Origin: Burhinus oedicnemus
Taxonomy: Eukaryota > Chordata > Aves > Charadriiformes > Burhinidae
Assembly (NCBI GenBank): GCA_008921705.1
Contig: VFFE01009203.1
Coordinates: forward strand, 59,273 to 123,272
DNA length: 64,000 bases
Direction: 5' to 3'
The position numbers and the translations under genes were made by a program. Positions 51,101 through 63,060 of this stretch are shown piece after piece. The number at the start of each line of letters is the position of its first letter. Position 1 is the first letter of the stretch. The notes under the pieces are model-generated. The model ran no database searches and was not told the origin of the DNA. It saw nothing but the letters and a program-made list of their open reading frames with translations.

Positions 51101-53048
51101 CTGCATCTGAGTCAGAGTCTGAGTTTCTTGACCAGCAGGTCTGTTCATTTACTATTGCTTTTTCTGAAGGACTAGTTTGGGGAATCCCGGTTGGCACTCA
51201 TTAACAGAGCTTGCCCTGTGGACTGTAGTTCCTTTGTGTCTGCAAAAATGCCTTAGGACAGATGAGAGGTGTGTCTTCTGCGGTTAAAAATAATTAAATG
51301 AAATAATATTGCCAATTGAGAAAGCCAGTGAGGCCTTTGACCTTTAGAATAAGCACTGCCAGAATTAAAATAAAGTGTCAGGGTGTTGTAAGAATTAAGT
51401 GTATTATTGAGTCTAGCGGGAAGAAAGCCAGCCTCTTAAATGGAGGGCACTGGAGTCTCTTGTTGATTGCAAATGACACTGCAATGCAAATCACGAGCCG
51501 ATGTTTCAGGCTGTTCTGTCGCACTTGCCACTCCAGGGATCTCTCTGTGCACACTTAATCAAGAGAAGGAATCAGGTCCCTCAGAGATGCACAGGAGCCC
51601 AAACAGCCAAGCCAGATGCCTGCCCACAGACTCCTGAGTCAAGCAACAGGAACAGAGAAAATCCTGAGGAATCTAATACTTGATGAGTGTAGGACATTGA
51701 TTCTTAAGGCAACCATCTGTAGGCTAGGGGGAGGAAGTAGAATAATAATTGGAAAGGGAGTCTATCAAGGCATTTTTTCTGTCTTAACATTCCCCACATT
51801 CTGCCTCTCAGAAGACTTTGGAGTTAGTGCAGTGCCTCTACTCCATTCCTTGTACAGACAGGATGAAGGATTTGTTATTTTAAGAGCCAGAACAACATTC
51901 AGCCCCTGTCTCACTCCACATTATACATGATGAGGATCAGCTATCATTCTCTGTGTTTATACCAGGCCATGAAATGCAACATTAGCTGATGTATGCTCCC
52001 TGGCCATCCTAAGGCTGATAGCTGATGTTCCAAGAGTACATGAAGAACAAAATAGGATATAAATCCCCCCCTTCTTCATAAACAAATATACAATGTACTG
52101 TAACTCTTATGTAGGAAAGGAATTTTCATTTCACCCACGTGTGACAGAAGGTCTGTTAAATAGCCAACATGCTTTGAGCTTTAGAAAGGAGTGTAGCCTG
52201 ATCTCTGTGGACAATTATATTACACTTCAAACAAATGAATTACCAGCAGAATAGGAAGGAGAGTATACCTGAGGCCAAATGCCTCCAGAAACCATCGTAA
52301 TAACAAGGAAACTGATCCTCCCTGTCTCCTAACTGGGCTCTCTGCAGCTGCCCGTTCTGCATTGCAATGCTCATTATAAGCAGAAGAGCGACCCTGAATT
52401 TTACTTTTAAACCACGAGCAACCATTTTACTGTAACATCAAACTGTTTATCTTTTCTAAGCCTTTCCACATAGATATGAGAACAATACTGTGAAGAATAA
52501 AAAGAGCAATTGTCATGACTCTTCTTTGAGGGGGGTGAGCAACAACAGCCCATTTGCCCCAGGGGCTCAAGCCCAGTTGGAAGTGAGGGGCTTAGTTGGG
52601 TAGTCCTCTGATTTGCACAAGGCCATATGGCAAAGGCAGAGGCAGGAGCTGAGACCAGGAATTCATGGCTCTCCAGGCAGACCTCCTTCCACCCTGACCT
52701 TGAAAATTTAGAATTCCAAATCCCTCTCCTCATATGCATTATTTAATAAAGAAGAGCCTTTTCTTAAATATTCAAGAAGCCAGACACCTCGCATTTCTCC
52801 TCTCTATTCTACTATCTCTGTGTGTCTCACTCAAGAACTAAGCCTATTTAAGTTTCCTATAATGATGCATATTGTAAAAGTTTATTACAACAGAATTTAA
52901 TGGCTAGGAAGCAAAAGTCTGCAGGCTGAAGCATTATATCAAAGGTAACCTTTTAATAGAAAATTTTGCAGACATGGTAAATTTAATGCAACTCAACTAT
53001 TTTACTCTTCACGGTGTCTTTCTCATATCTGTGAGGCGGGGAGAAAAC
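48151..53048 (+). other. LHFPL6: LHFPL6 intron 2, non-coding stretch
   Basis: No gene recognised. 50838-50890 contains AGATTCTGGCCTC followed by TTGACTTCAGTGG, possibly part of another old interspersed repeat. A 118-codon open frame at 49858-50214 resembles nothing I know and has a competing frame on the opposite strand. Confidence 0.6.
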
Positions 53049-53155
53049 AGGCCTGATTTCCCCCCTGCCTTGCATAATTATTTATACTTCTGCAAAGTGG
53101 ATATAAAATTCTTCCAAATCCCAATGGCAGCATTTTCCATGCAATTGGCAGAGGA
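53049..53155. repeat. Relic of a palindromic sauropsid repeat (MITE-like)
   Basis: Arms around the centre AAATCCCAATGGCAGC are partly complementary: the 26 bases before the centre pair with the 26 after it at 19 positions. The left end, GGCCTGATTTCCCCCCTGCC then TTGCATAATTATTTATAC and CTGCAAAGTGG, matches from memory an abundant palindromic repeat of birds and turtles that begins GGCCTGATTCTCC and has CAAATCCCAATGG at its centre. The right arm is truncated or decayed at about 53155. Confidence 0.55.
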
Positions 53156-53829
53156 GCTGAGTGCAGGAGGGATCGAGCAACAGAGAACTAGGGCCTATGG
53201 GCCAGCCTCATCCCTCCCTGCTTTAGACACCTGTGAAACTGAACTTTTGCGTGTGGTTGCCATAGGTGTCCTCTGTAGCCAGTGATGAGAAATAGGCCAC
53301 CTGCAATGGGAAATTCTCATCTAAAGTGTGCTGAATCAATATCTGCAGGTAACTCTGCCTAGCTCCAGCCTAAAAAGCTCCATTCAGTTGCATTAACACA
53401 GGTGTTTAATATCATTTGAGATGCCCAAGAGAAACTTACCTGGCCTCCAGATGCCACTCCAGAATTGCATGTGTTTCCCATAGCTCTTACGTCGTACATG
53501 CCAGGCCTTTGCAGACATCTGAGATACCCTAGGGGATCTCAGTTGGCACCAGGTGCTTATGTTTAGGCAACTGACTCAAGCTCTAATTAACTGGTCTCCC
53601 AGATTCTGGGTGAGTAAACTGAGATGAGGGAAATCTGAAGTTTGTTGTAGGCAGTCTGAATATAGCCTTTAGTTCTTATATGGAGGAAGAGCCTGTCACC
53701 ATAGGCTAACCCATTTAGCTAATAAGAGCACTTTAGGCATCTCTTGGATCCTCTCATTGAATTAGGTGTGGGCTCAGAGGAGGGCAAGAACACAGGCTCA
53801 AGTGAGATCTTCAGAAACACACTGTGCAT
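53156..53829 (+). other. LHFPL6: LHFPL6 intron 2, non-coding stretch
   Basis: No gene or splice signal of note. Scattered motifs such as GATGCCCAAG, TTTAGGCAACTGA and TTAGGCATCTC hint at old interspersed repeats but are too decayed to assign. Confidence 0.5.
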
Positions 53830-53894
53830 TTCCCTTCCCTTCCCTTCCCTTCCCTTCCCTTCCCTTCCCTTCCCTTCCCTTCCCTTCCCTTCCC
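53830..53894. repeat. Perfect microsatellite (TTCCC)13
   Basis: Thirteen uninterrupted TTCCC units (65 bases). On the minus strand this reads (GGGAA)n and creates a low-complexity open frame with repeated glycine, arginine, glutamate and lysine, which is an artefact. A perfect array of this length is likely polymorphic. Confidence 0.97.
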
Positions 53895-55441
53895 GTATAT
53901 TGCCAGGTGCTTGAGATACAAGCCCAAGCATTGGAAAAAGGATTGCCTGGAAAACAGGATTTCTTGCTTTTCTAATCAGTTCCCAGCTATCCCCTATCAA
54001 ATCTTCTCATAGCTCTGTACCTCAGCTTCCTTTTCCATAGCTGGAGGTCACGACACTGACATCCCTTCTCAGCTTTGACAGGTTATGGAAAAGACTGTGT
54101 GATCATTTGATTTTGAGGAGGAGTTGTCATCTCTCATACCCTGAAGAAGAGTGTGTTAACTCCACTGGGATATTTCATGGAAGAAGTAGATACTGTATGT
54201 AGTTTCCCAGCTTCAGGATAGTGCTGTGGATGCACAATCTTCTCTTCTAGCAAGAAAATGCTGCATTCTGTTGTTCTGAGAAACAAATCACAGCATCTGA
54301 CTGTAAGTAAAACCAGAAGAGAAACACTGAAATTCTCTGAGATACGATTGTTACCGATCCCCATCACAGTTGTCATAAAGCTTGATCTAGCATATATAAT
54401 AACGTGACATTGATCTAGCAAAGCCCTTGCCCATGTTGAATAAGAATTTCATTTTCTCTGTTGCTTCTACTGTGGTTCGATCTTTTATTACTTCTGTCTC
54501 CTTCTGATTACCTAGGAAACCTATTGTGTTCCTTCCATTACTCAGAAATTCTTCCAAGAAGAGCTGTCATGATCTGTGGTGCACATCCTGAGCTCCAGGT
54601 GACAAAGCACCTAGAGAGTGAGCCCAAGATTTCCCATGGCCAAGTGAATGCAAATTATCTAGTCCTCGAGCAATCAGTTCGTCTATCAAAAAGGACATTG
54701 ACCCCCACCACTGTCAGGAATGCTCACTATATTAATGTACAGCCAAGCTCAATTTCCACACAGCATTTGGCCTTGCCTCCTTATGGATGTGTATATAACT
54801 TTCTGTAAGGATGAAGCTAACACTCTCACAGGCTGTCTCATAGGGTTCTACAAAAATTATTCTAAAATTGGCAGGCTATTTCAGGGAATGGAAAAAACAT
54901 TTTTAAAATCAATTTGAAGCATTTTGCATCATGCCATGAGACTTACATCAATCTCAGTGCAGGCAGATTATTCAAAAATCCCTAGGAAAATGTTGTTGTT
55001 GGCTAGATGGCTAGTATGGCTAGATGTTTCTGATAATATATTTAGGAGGTGAGTTGGAGTAACACTGCATAGGTTTCATTAGCCCAGGTCCCCAGTGGAT
55101 TTTTTTCCTAAGTGGAAATTCCCTGTTTAGTCCTTTAAAACCTTTCTAAGAGTAATGTTCTCTGGACTCTTGGTTTCCTTGGTGTGTTGGTGGTAGATAG
55201 CCTTCACAGCTAATTCTCCTTTAACTGGAAAGAAGGCCATTTCCAGCCTAAAGGGCAGCTCCTACATATACATTTAATTTAGTTTTACAACTTCAATTTC
55301 AATGATCAGTTTCAGATACTTGTATTCATGTTTTTAATTGCTTCCTGTGAGTAGAAATCTTGCCCTTGTATGGAATTGCCTACGTTTGATTCCACCAAAA
55401 GTCTGCACAAAGCCTTGTTGAGACTTAGCGGCATGTGTCTT
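53895..55441 (+). other. LHFPL6: LHFPL6 intron 2, non-coding stretch
   Basis: Ordinary AT-rich DNA. No gene, splice signal or repeat that I can support. Confidence 0.6.
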
Positions 55442-57078
55442 AGAATCACAGAATCATAGAATCACCTAGGTTGGAAGAGACCTTTAAGACCATCAAGTCC
55501 AACCATCAACCTAACACTGCCAAAACTACCACTAAACCATGTACCTCAGCACCACGTCTACCCATCTTTTAAATACCTCCAGGGATGGCAATTCCACCAC
55601 TTCCCTGGGCAACCTGTTCCAATGTTTGATGACCCTTTCAGTGAAGAAATTTTTCCTAATATCCAATTTAAACCTCCCCTGGTGCAACTTGAGGCCATTT
55701 CCTCTTATCCTGTCGCTTGTTACTTGGGAGAAGAGATCGACTCCCACCTCTCTACAACTCCTTTCAGGTAGTTGTAGAGAGCGATAAGGTCTCCCCTCAG
55801 CCTTCTCTTCTCCAGGCTAAACAGCCCCAGTTCCCTCAGCCGCTCCTCATAATACTTGTGCTCTAGGCCCTTCACCAGCTTCGTTGCCCTTCCCTGGATA
55901 CGCTCCAGTACCTTAATGTCTTTCTTGTAGTGAGGGGCACAAAACTGAACACAGTATTCAAGGTGGGGCCTCACCAATGCTGAGTACAGGGGAACTATCA
56001 CTTCCCTAGTCCTACTTGCCAGTCTATTCCTGATACAAGCCAGAATGCTATTGGTCTTCTTGGCCACCTGGGCACACTGCTGGCTCATATTCAGCTGGCT
56101 ATCAACCAATACCCCCAGGTCCTTTTCTGCCAGGCAGCTTTCCAGTCACTCTTCCCCAAGTCTGTAGCGGTGCATGAGGTTGTTGTGACCCCAGTTCAGG
56201 ACTCGGCACTTGGCCTTGTTGAACCTCGTCCCATTGGCCTCGGCCCATCGGTCCAGCCTGTCCAGATCCCTCTGTAGAGCCATCCTACCCTCAAGCAGAT
56301 CAACACTCCCACCCAACTTGGTGTCATCTGCAAACTTACTGAGGGTGCACTCGAGCCCCTTGTCCAGGTCGCTGATAAAGATATTAAACAGAACAGGCCC
56401 CAATACTAAGCCCTGGGGAACACCACTTGTGACTGGCCGCCAACTGGATTTAACTCCATTCATCACAACTCTTTGGGCCTGGCCTTCCAGCCATTTTTTG
56501 ACCCACCGAAGAGTATACCCATTCAAGCCATAACCAGCCATTTTCTCCAGGAGAATGCTGTGGGAAACCGTGTTGAAGGCTTTACTAAAGTCCAGGTAGA
56601 CAACATCCACAGCCTCTCCCTCATCCACCAAGTGGATCACCTTGTCATAGGAGGAGATCAGGTTTGTCAAGCAGGACCTGTCTTTCATGAAGCCATGCTG
56701 ACTGGGCCTGATCACCTGGTTGTCCTGCATGTGCCACGTAATGGCACTTAGGATGATCTGCTCCATAACCTTCCCTGTCACTGAGGTCAGACTGACAGGC
56801 CTGTAGTTCCCCGGATCGTCCTTTTGGCCCTTCTTGTGGATGGGTGTCACATTTGCTAACCTCCAGTCAACTGGGACCTCCCTGGTTCGCTAGGACTGCT
56901 GATAAATGATGGAAAGTGGCTTGGTGAGCACATCTGCCCTCAGTACCCCCGGGTGGATCCCATCGGGCCCCATAGACTTGCGTATGTCTAAGTGGTGTAG
57001 CAGGTCACTCACCACTCCTCCTTGGATTGTGGGGGCTTCATTCTGCTCCCTGCCTCTGTCTATCTCAGGGGGCTGTGT
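55442..57078 (-). mobile_element. CR1 non-LTR retrotransposon, 5'-truncated
   Basis: A 1.6 kb CR1 copy on the minus strand. Its 3' end is at the low-coordinate side: the + strand reads AGAATCACAGAATCATAGAATC, then CCTAGGTTGGAAGAGACCTTTAAGACC, the reverse complement of the CR1 tail repeats. The body encodes the reverse transcriptase and C-terminal region of ORF2. Similarity is lost near 57078, far short of a full element (about 4.5 kb), so it is 5'-truncated, the usual CR1 state. CR1 integrates without clear target duplications and none is seen. It lies antisense to LHFPL6 within its intron. Confidence 0.95.
55532..57050 (-). pseudogene. Broken CR1 ORF2 remnant (reverse transcriptase)
   Basis: The longest intact piece (56850 down to 56146, 234 codons) carries RT motifs: [19 protein letters not shown] near its start, VYLDFSKAF (motif A, about residues 84-92), SGVPQG (about 142-147) and FADD (173-176). 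Breaks seen: a TAG at 56890-56892 and a TGA at 56143-56145, each at a position where relatives carry tryptophan; a one-base frameshift near 55765; and an apparent short in-frame loss upstream of the first stop. The second piece contains [27 protein letters not shown] sequence and the last has [14 protein letters not shown], both typical of the CR1 ORF2 C-terminus. It cannot encode a working enzyme. Confidence 0.9.
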
Positions 57079-60000
57079 ACTTCATAGCGTGAAGGTAAAA
57101 GAAGGACTAGATCAGGTTAAAAAGCTGGAAAGGAAGGAACTAGTAGGAAGCACACACCAGTAAAGTACACAGCAGCATGTGCATACTGTGCATACATGCA
57201 TGTTCTGGGTTTGCACAGCACCCTACCTCAAATTCCCAAGTGCTACTGACATAAATAATTGATCTCAGCATTGTGATGGGAGTCTATGAAGGACATCTAA
57301 TGAAGCTTTCCTAGGGGATAACTCATTTGTCAAAAAAGATATAAAAAGTATCACTTTGTTATAGGGAACTCATTACACAGGATGATAGGCAATGGATTGA
57401 TAGCCACCTCCTATGGTGCAGTAATCTTTTGTCTTTATGATATATAGGCATGCCATTATCATAGGCTCTTGTAACAGGGCTGATATTCAGCAAGTGAATG
57501 GGGCTCAATTGAGCTACTGGAAAGCTTCATTTGATGTGCAAATGAAAGGTCCTGTTCAATGGGGTACACATGTCCCAAATGCTTGTACATGAAACTCCAC
57601 TTAATTTCTGCCAGAGCCAGTGCAGAACACAGTATATCAGATAAGAACTGGGACCCCTTGAGGGACTGCTTATCATAATGTCACTAGCAGGGGTAAATTG
57701 AATTTTCAGTCTGGAAAAGCTTTTCATTCAAAGTTAACATCTTGACATGTGCTGTAGCCCTGATTAGGGAATGAACTCAAGAACCAAAGGTTGAAAATCA
57801 TCATACCTAACAAGGGTGAGCAGGAAGAAGCTTTCATACATATCCTAAATGCCTGTATCCTTGATAACAAAGCTTTTAGTGAAAAATCCAAACAAAATAT
57901 TCCTCGATAATCTTTTCTTTGCATTAAAAATCTCTTTGCACTTGCCCAGCTTTGTGGAGGAAAGAGAAAGAAAAGAGATCACATCCCACTAAAAGAGAGA
58001 CAAATACCTTATTTGTGTCTATTGCTTGCCAAACTGTGAAACTCAGAGAAGCTGCTACTGTTTTCAAAGAGGCTTCATACCTGCCAGAGATCCGCTCAGA
58101 ACATCCTAAAACTAAGTCAGGGTAACAGATCTTGTTTCCAGCAAAGAGCCTAACACTTAAGATGATGTATATTGAGCTCCAGTATAACGTAAATGGGTCT
58201 AAGTGAAGTGGTTTAGTACAATGGGAAGAACCAGATTATGCCATTAGAAGGAACAGCTGTATGTGAACCCAAAATAATTCAGCTTATGCAGCATGCTTCT
58301 GTTTAAGCCAGAGCAAAGACAAACAACCTTTGTTTGATTTTAACTGAGCTACTTGGAAAATAAAGGACTACTCAGTCTGAATAGAAGTGAAGAAATTTGG
58401 CCCTACTACATGAAACTAAATAAAACCAATCTTTCTCCCCTGAATACAGGAACTAAAAGAATCTGTTCTTGAAAACATCTATTTTTCTACACTCAGAGGC
58501 TATGTTAAGTAATTTCCTAGTGGTAGGCAGATCAAATTCCAGCTATGTTAAAGGGTACTTGAAACAGCAGAAACATTTGAAGTGAAATATTTAAAGTTAG
58601 ATCCAGGAGGGTCAGGACTAATTGCTGGATCATCAAATGGCCCAAAGGCAACCTGTGTATAAATGCTTAGTTTTGAGCTTTAGTTTGTCATCGTCATAAA
58701 AATTGATTTTTCTGTGCCGTGTAACAAATATTTATAGGCAAGACTTACCAGTGGAATGGAGGTTATAATAAAAGCTTTTGTCTGCCCAAGTAAGATAAGG
58801 CTCAGGCACAAATTTACAGTGCACTCACTACTCTGTACTAACTCTCCACAGAGGCTCTTTACTGGTGGGAAGTATTGGACATATAAAAGTACATAACTTG
58901 CTTAAGCTGACTGCTATAGACTCCCTTGACAGCCAACTAGGAGAAATGGGTTACCTCCATGATAGGAGAGAGATAATTGCCCTGTGATGCCACACACCAC
59001 CTTCCCAACATAGGGGGGCTACAAAGGCAAAACTTTTTGCTAGCTAGGTGTAGGAGAAATGAATTTCACCTTCTGGACAAAGTAGTTGCTTCTGCACTGC
59101 ATCTAAGAAAACTATTTCACACCAAAGTGTTTTCAGACTTGCCTAGTCTAGGGGCCACGTTTTGCTTATTTGTGGATTATTTTGGATTTGCGTAGGAGTA
59201 ACTGAGAAGAGATTTTTGGTCTATAATGGCCAAAGGTTACTTATTATAAAGATAAAATTTTGGCATCTACAGAAATACAGAAGATGCAGCCTGAAAATTA
59301 GAGTTAGATTTATATAAACACCTCCAATAACATAAAAGGTAAAATACAGATTAATTTACTAGGGTAGTGACAGAGAAAAATATGTAAGCAGTAAGAGGGA
59401 ATAAAAGTGTGACATGCAGGAATCCTGGCAAAAGATGGCTTTTTATTTTATGGGTGCATTCATCTAACGTGAATAAATCTGGCTTCCTAGGCAGGGGTCA
59501 GTCTTCATTCGTCCCACCATAGGTGATGAAATGATTTCCCTAGGGAAGACATTGCAAATAACAGCAGAAAAAACACAAAAAATCATTATAATGTGCAACC
59601 ACTGCAGTATCTTACACTATGATTTAACCCATTCCTGTACACATGACGATAAGCCATGCTGCTTTGAAGTACTCTTGCTCTCTGTTTTCTCCTTAAGGAT
59701 ACAGACCAAGCCAAAAGCCAGTAGATGCAGTGGGCCAAATGGCTTCTCTTTGAGCCACATCTCATGGTTTTGTAGTAAGATGTGAGGATTATACAGAATC
59801 TTCTCACTGCAGGGCTGTTTGCCATTTATTTCATTAATTTCTTCTTCCTCCACCACTGCTGTAAGCACTAGTGAACAGGAGGCAAAAAGCAACGCAGTGC
59901 AGAAAGGCCCCATTGTGCTCATTCTTCTGGAGACGTGTTAGTTCTGTAGTGAGTATCAGAGCTTGCTGATTCAAAGTCAGGCTTCTCCATGGCATGCTGA

Positions 60001-62819
60001 GTGCTCTTATCCACTACCCAGGACATGCCTTGAGTCAGCTGGAATGCAAAATATGCTTTTCAGGGGTTGCAAGAAGACTGTGTCAACACTGCAGGGTTTA
60101 TGATTTAGCTCTCCAGTTAATGTTCTTTGGTCGAAATTTTCTGGTTCTCTTCCACAATGATTTGGTCGTGATTGCTGGGAAAATAATTATTTTCCATGTC
60201 GAGTGCCGCTACTCTGTGCTAAGCTGACAGATTCAAAGCCTCTTGGATGTGGCTGGTTTTTTACTGGACCACCTGGGCCTCTGAACAATGAAGGTGCTGT
60301 GGTTTCATGTTCAGGTTTCAAGAGATTTGCCTTCCTCTCTTATTGCGCCTAATTATTACCTGTCCTCATAGTTATAACTGGCACTTGATAGAGATCGAAG
60401 AAGATGAATAGCCAGATATTGTAGTCTCCCTCACACCTTGCTTATCTATTTAAAACCTCACTCACATTTTAAGCACCCCCGGCACTCATTTTACACACCA
60501 AAAATTGACCACACCACGGACAGAGTGGTGGGAATCTGGCCCTTGATGTCTGTATGGTCATGGGGTGATGCAGGCCTCGTGACAGCCTTTGCAGATAGTG
60601 AGACCTTTGGGTACTCATTACCTCTCAGAGGGTGAGGTTGTCCCCACCAGCGGCCATGCCCACTGGAGAGGTCTCTTGGGTAAGCATGTCCTTGTCTTGC
60701 CTGTCCCCTCCATCCAGGGACACGACCTCTTATGCAGTGATGTGGGACTCCGAGAAGACAGGGATGTAGTTTTCAGGGGCACGGCTGGGGGCCAGGTCTG
60801 CTGAGCTGCCCCTTTAGGGTTGGATGGTGGTTGGACAGCTGAAAACTCCATCTTGAAGGCTCCTGCCTTAAAAGTGCTGCCATTAACTAACAATGCCTCG
60901 CATTAAGGTTATGCCTGTACTCTCACGGGCATTATGGCCACTGTACCCCAGTTTCCAAACCTGCTGGGTGCTCTCAGGTTGTCGATTTGTTCTCACAAGT
61001 CGGTCAGTCATGGGACACATTTTCTCACACTTTTCCAGCCTGTGTTTGCACCTGTAAGAAGATCTGATTTGTGATATGAAAATTCTACTTGCAGAGCAGA
61101 AGTTATTTACCTAGTAGTGGAATATTTTGCTTGACTGAGGCAGGCTTTGATCTTTTGTTCTGGGGTTTTAAGAGTTGCACAGCCAGTCTCCAGCAGATTG
61201 GTAGCCAGAGCCTTTTGTAAGTAATCTCCTTTAAAAGCCAAGTCACTTTGGCTACCTCAAGGTCTGAAGATTCCTCGTTTATAAATCAGATGATTTTCTG
61301 GGAAATGGATTCACATTTTAATCTGCTTTTGAGCATCCACCTTGCAAATCCATTTAAGCGGCTTGAATTATTTGGCATGGCAGCAGAACCCCAAAGTGCG
61401 AGTTACCTTTCCCGAGCAAGATTTTCTGTCATGCAGATTTGGGTTTTGAATACTGCCAGTGAAAAAGCAGAACAAAGAAGAAACGCAACCACCTAAACAG
61501 GGATTCCTCATTACACCTGGTCGGCTTTGTTTTTCAAATTGTGAATGAACCGCTGAATGAATGCACAGAAACAGTTCCATACTTGTAGCCACCTATTGTA
61601 TAATGAATATACTGTAATTCATTTAGAAAAATGAAAATACTGGAGGGCCCCAGGCAGCCAATTAAACAGTTTTCCCAAGTTCAGATAATGCCTCAGGAAG
61701 ATCTATTTTTATACCTGCTGACAAATTATGCCTATACTTTTTTCGTCCTGGATGTAATTCTTGGACAGTTAAGCACAGAGTAACTTCCCATTGCTTTGCT
61801 CTGATGTTTTACTATTTCATGAGCTAAAATACTGTAATTCACAAAGAATAGACCGAGACAGGTAGCCAGGTAGGTGCATTATTCTTCTGTAGTCGGATAC
61901 CTCATGAATCACTACTCTTGTAACAATTTTTAATTAACTTAATATATTTCCTATCAGCAGTTCAAAACAAACAACTGTTTCAGAGGGAGTTACTGACTTT
62001 GTGGACCCCTCACAAACATCAATGTGCACACGGGAGAAGAAAGAGTGTAGAGAAACTGCTTTAAAAAATGTTGTGTCGCTAGAGCTGCCTCTTTCACGGC
62101 TCCCTTTCTACCTCCAGCCTCTGCTTATGCAGCGTTACTAATTTACCTTGACAATTGACACTCGTCGTGTTTCCAGCAACAAAATCTGTAGTGACACAGT
62201 GACTTAGCGTTTCTGTGTTTGCTGGGAGAGCAAAGGGAATTACGCTGTGCATTGCTGTCTGACCCTCATTATGTATTGCATCTGTTCTGGCTGGGTGCTG
62301 CAAGAAGTGCTAATTCCTATCTTGCCATCTGCCTGAAATTGTCATAGTTTTTCAAAGCCACAGATTCCTTTTCCATCGTTCCATAAAATTTCTGCATTTA
62401 ATTAGGACTCTGACAATCTTTTGGGTCCCGTGTCCTGACTGTAGGGGAGCAGATAATGCTAGAGGGTGTACAGCCTCTTGCCTGCCACGTGGGTATCTGG
62501 GTGGCAAATCCTTCTGATGGCTCTTGGGTAGGAGAGACGCTCTGGGTCCATGCTACATATGTGTGTGAGACGTGGTCCTGGTTGTGTTGGAGCCCAGATG
62601 GACAGCATGTGCGGGAGTCCTGTAGCCAGCCTGTGTGACCTGGCAGCTCAGCAACGCCACCAGTCCTGTCCTACCACCTTTGCGCTTTGTTTAATAAATT
62701 CAGGGAAGGGAACCTGCCCTTTTATCTCTGCTCTGGGAACACGGTCCCAGGGCTTAGGCTGGAGGGGAGGGTGAGAGCAGGAGGAGGAATCCCTCTGCTT
62801 CAAAATCCAGCATTAATTA
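57079..62819 (+). other. LHFPL6: LHFPL6 intron 2, non-coding stretch
   Basis: No gene recognised. 58400-59500 and 61570-62330 are AT-rich. Frames of up to about 100 codons occur on both strands and match nothing known. Confidence 0.6.
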
Positions 62820-63060
62820 CTGCCTGTCTCCTGCACGGCTTCCGCCCCCGTGGCTGGCACGGGCTTCAAACGAGGGCCATGGGTGAAGCCTCCGAAATTA
62901 AATCTGCGTTTGTTCCCACCCTTGCGAATGAGAAACCCTGGTGAGAGCAGCTCCCGTGCTGATGGCAGTGGTGGGGCGCGTGGATGCTCGGCACAGGAGG
63001 GGAGCCGGCAGCTGTCTCTCCTTGCCACCGCCGCCGCGGCTGCCTTTGGGAACTCACTGC
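62820..63060. promoter_or_regulatory. CpG-enriched patch within intron 2
   Basis: About 16 or more CpG in roughly 240 bases, including GTGGGGCGCGTGG and a CCGCCGCCGCGGC string near 63029-63041, in CpG-poor surroundings. Two overlapping frames on each strand are open, as expected for GC-rich DNA. It could be an intragenic promoter or an enhancer. No transcript evidence is available. Confidence 0.35.

Noticed and set aside
53719..54000. Minus-strand frame with a GREGK repeat
   Set aside because: The repeat is the translation of the (TTCCC)13 microsatellite.
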